Origin: Prevotella sp. oral taxon 475
Lineage (GTDB): Bacteria > Bacteroidota > Bacteroidia > Bacteroidales > Bacteroidaceae
Direction of reading: 5' to 3'
DNA length: 64,000 bases
Assembly: GCF_018127805.1 (NCBI RefSeq)
Contig: NZ_CP072334.1
Coordinates: 1,466,001-1,530,000 of the forward strand
Shown here piece after piece: positions 63,618-64,000 of the stretch. A program made the position numbers and the translations under genes. Every line of letters begins with the position of its first letter. Within the stretch, counting starts at the first letter, position 1. The notes under the pieces were generated by a model that did no database searches, was not told the origin of the DNA, and was given only the letters and a program-made list of their open reading frames with translations.

Positions 63618-64000
63618 TTATGATTTTGTATTCTTGTTTCTTTCTTCTGCACGGCGCAGAGCGAAGTCGTAGGCCGTTGCGTAATAGGCGATGAACCGGG
63701 TCCATAAGGCTTTTTTCGAGAGGGCCTTAGCGTTGCGTTGAGCGGTCTCCACTTCTGGTTTGGTTAGGGAGGCATATTGAACGATGGTGGACTGGATCTC
63801 GTCGGCTACGTCGTGGTAATTGTAGTCGGTTCGGTGAATCACCTTCACGCCGCTTTCGATTCCGGGTCGCGCCATCTGCGTATTGGCCCAAAGTCCAAAA
63901 CCGGCCAAGTCGGTGGTGATGCAAGGGATACCGAAAGCAATGGCTTCAAGCGGGGTATAACCCCAGGGCTCGTAGTAGGAAGGATAGACGCAGAGGTCGT
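63618..64000 (-). CDS. Glycogen synthase, GT3 (eukaryote-like) family, 5' part cut by window
   Basis: Only the last 127 codons are in the window. They contain [20 protein letters not shown], the GT3 donor-site motif with the paired Glu residues, then [15 protein letters not shown] and [17 protein letters not shown], typical of the C-terminal region of the yeast-type GT3 glycogen synthase used by Bacteroidetes. It uses UDP-glucose to extend glycogen. Together with glgP it forms a synthesis-breakdown pair, while the debranching enzyme, a GT4 enzyme and GH57 are 40 kb away. Confidence 0.88.
   Translation of the reverse strand, partial: DLCVYPSYYEPWGYTPLEAIAFGIPCITTDLAGFGLWANTQMARPGIESGVKVIHRTDYNYHDVADEIQSTIVQYASLTKPEVETAQRNAKALSKKALWTRFIAYYATAYDFALRRAEERNKNTKS

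Overview
This is a chromosomal segment of a Bacteroidales bacterium, most probably Prevotellaceae. The evidence is direct. Promoters follow the Bacteroidetes pattern (TTG, about 20 bp, then TAnnTTTG) in front of many genes, and strong Shine-Dalgarno sequences are rare. Lineage genes are present: rpmB-rpmG-DUF4295, the rsfS-ftsH-cdsA order, a fimbrillin-type lipoprotein, a PF14121-type porin, and an atpD-C-x-B-E-F-H-A-G ATP synthase operon. I see no phage, plasmid, insertion sequence, CRISPR array or rRNA.

Layout. 1-7.5 kb: metallo-beta-lactamase-fold hydrolase (cut by the window edge), lipoproteins, an OmpH/Skp-like protein, pepD, and a putative porin operon. 8-18 kb: omega-amidase-like hydrolase, htpG, tRNA-Arg, HU, a 29-residue COX24-like protein, RNase G, a MazG-like enzyme, mscL, gapA, miaA, a diacylglycerol kinase-like protein and a Crp/Fnr regulator. 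18.5-23.2 kb: three-gene glycogen operon (debranching enzyme, GT4 glycosyltransferase, GH57). Glycogen phosphorylase and a GT3 glycogen synthase (cut) lie at 61-64 kb. 23.6-31.5 kb: pabBC, mazG, lipoprotein, rnz, a mini sorting-domain protein, L,D-transpeptidase and a sodium:solute symporter. 31.6-42.4 kb: cdsA, ftsH, rsfS, map, tsaD, cinA-like, ribosomal proteins L28, L33 and S1, and trmB. 42.6-56.2 kb: DUF975, ilvE, xseBA, the complete F-type ATP synthase, pfkA and nhaD. 57.3-60.5 kb: a fimbrillin-like lipoprotein with a small upstream gene and a 51-bp TG microsatellite in its presumed leader.

Genes are mostly housekeeping; the unusual content is between them. At least ten intergenic places carry short tandem or inverted repeats with periods of 22-23, 41 or 66 bp. 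Most units contain one short interrupted palindrome. Four unrelated-looking arrays share the exact 41-bp period. In the 12-unit array between cdsA and ftsH, the palindrome changes from TGAACAGTTCA to TGTAGGGTACA halfway while the connecting sequence stays the same. In the 66-bp array and the 64-bp inverted repeat near 56.7 kb, palindrome arms change together and keep pairing. This looks like a modular repeat system with a replaceable hairpin, and it is the best candidate here for something not described.
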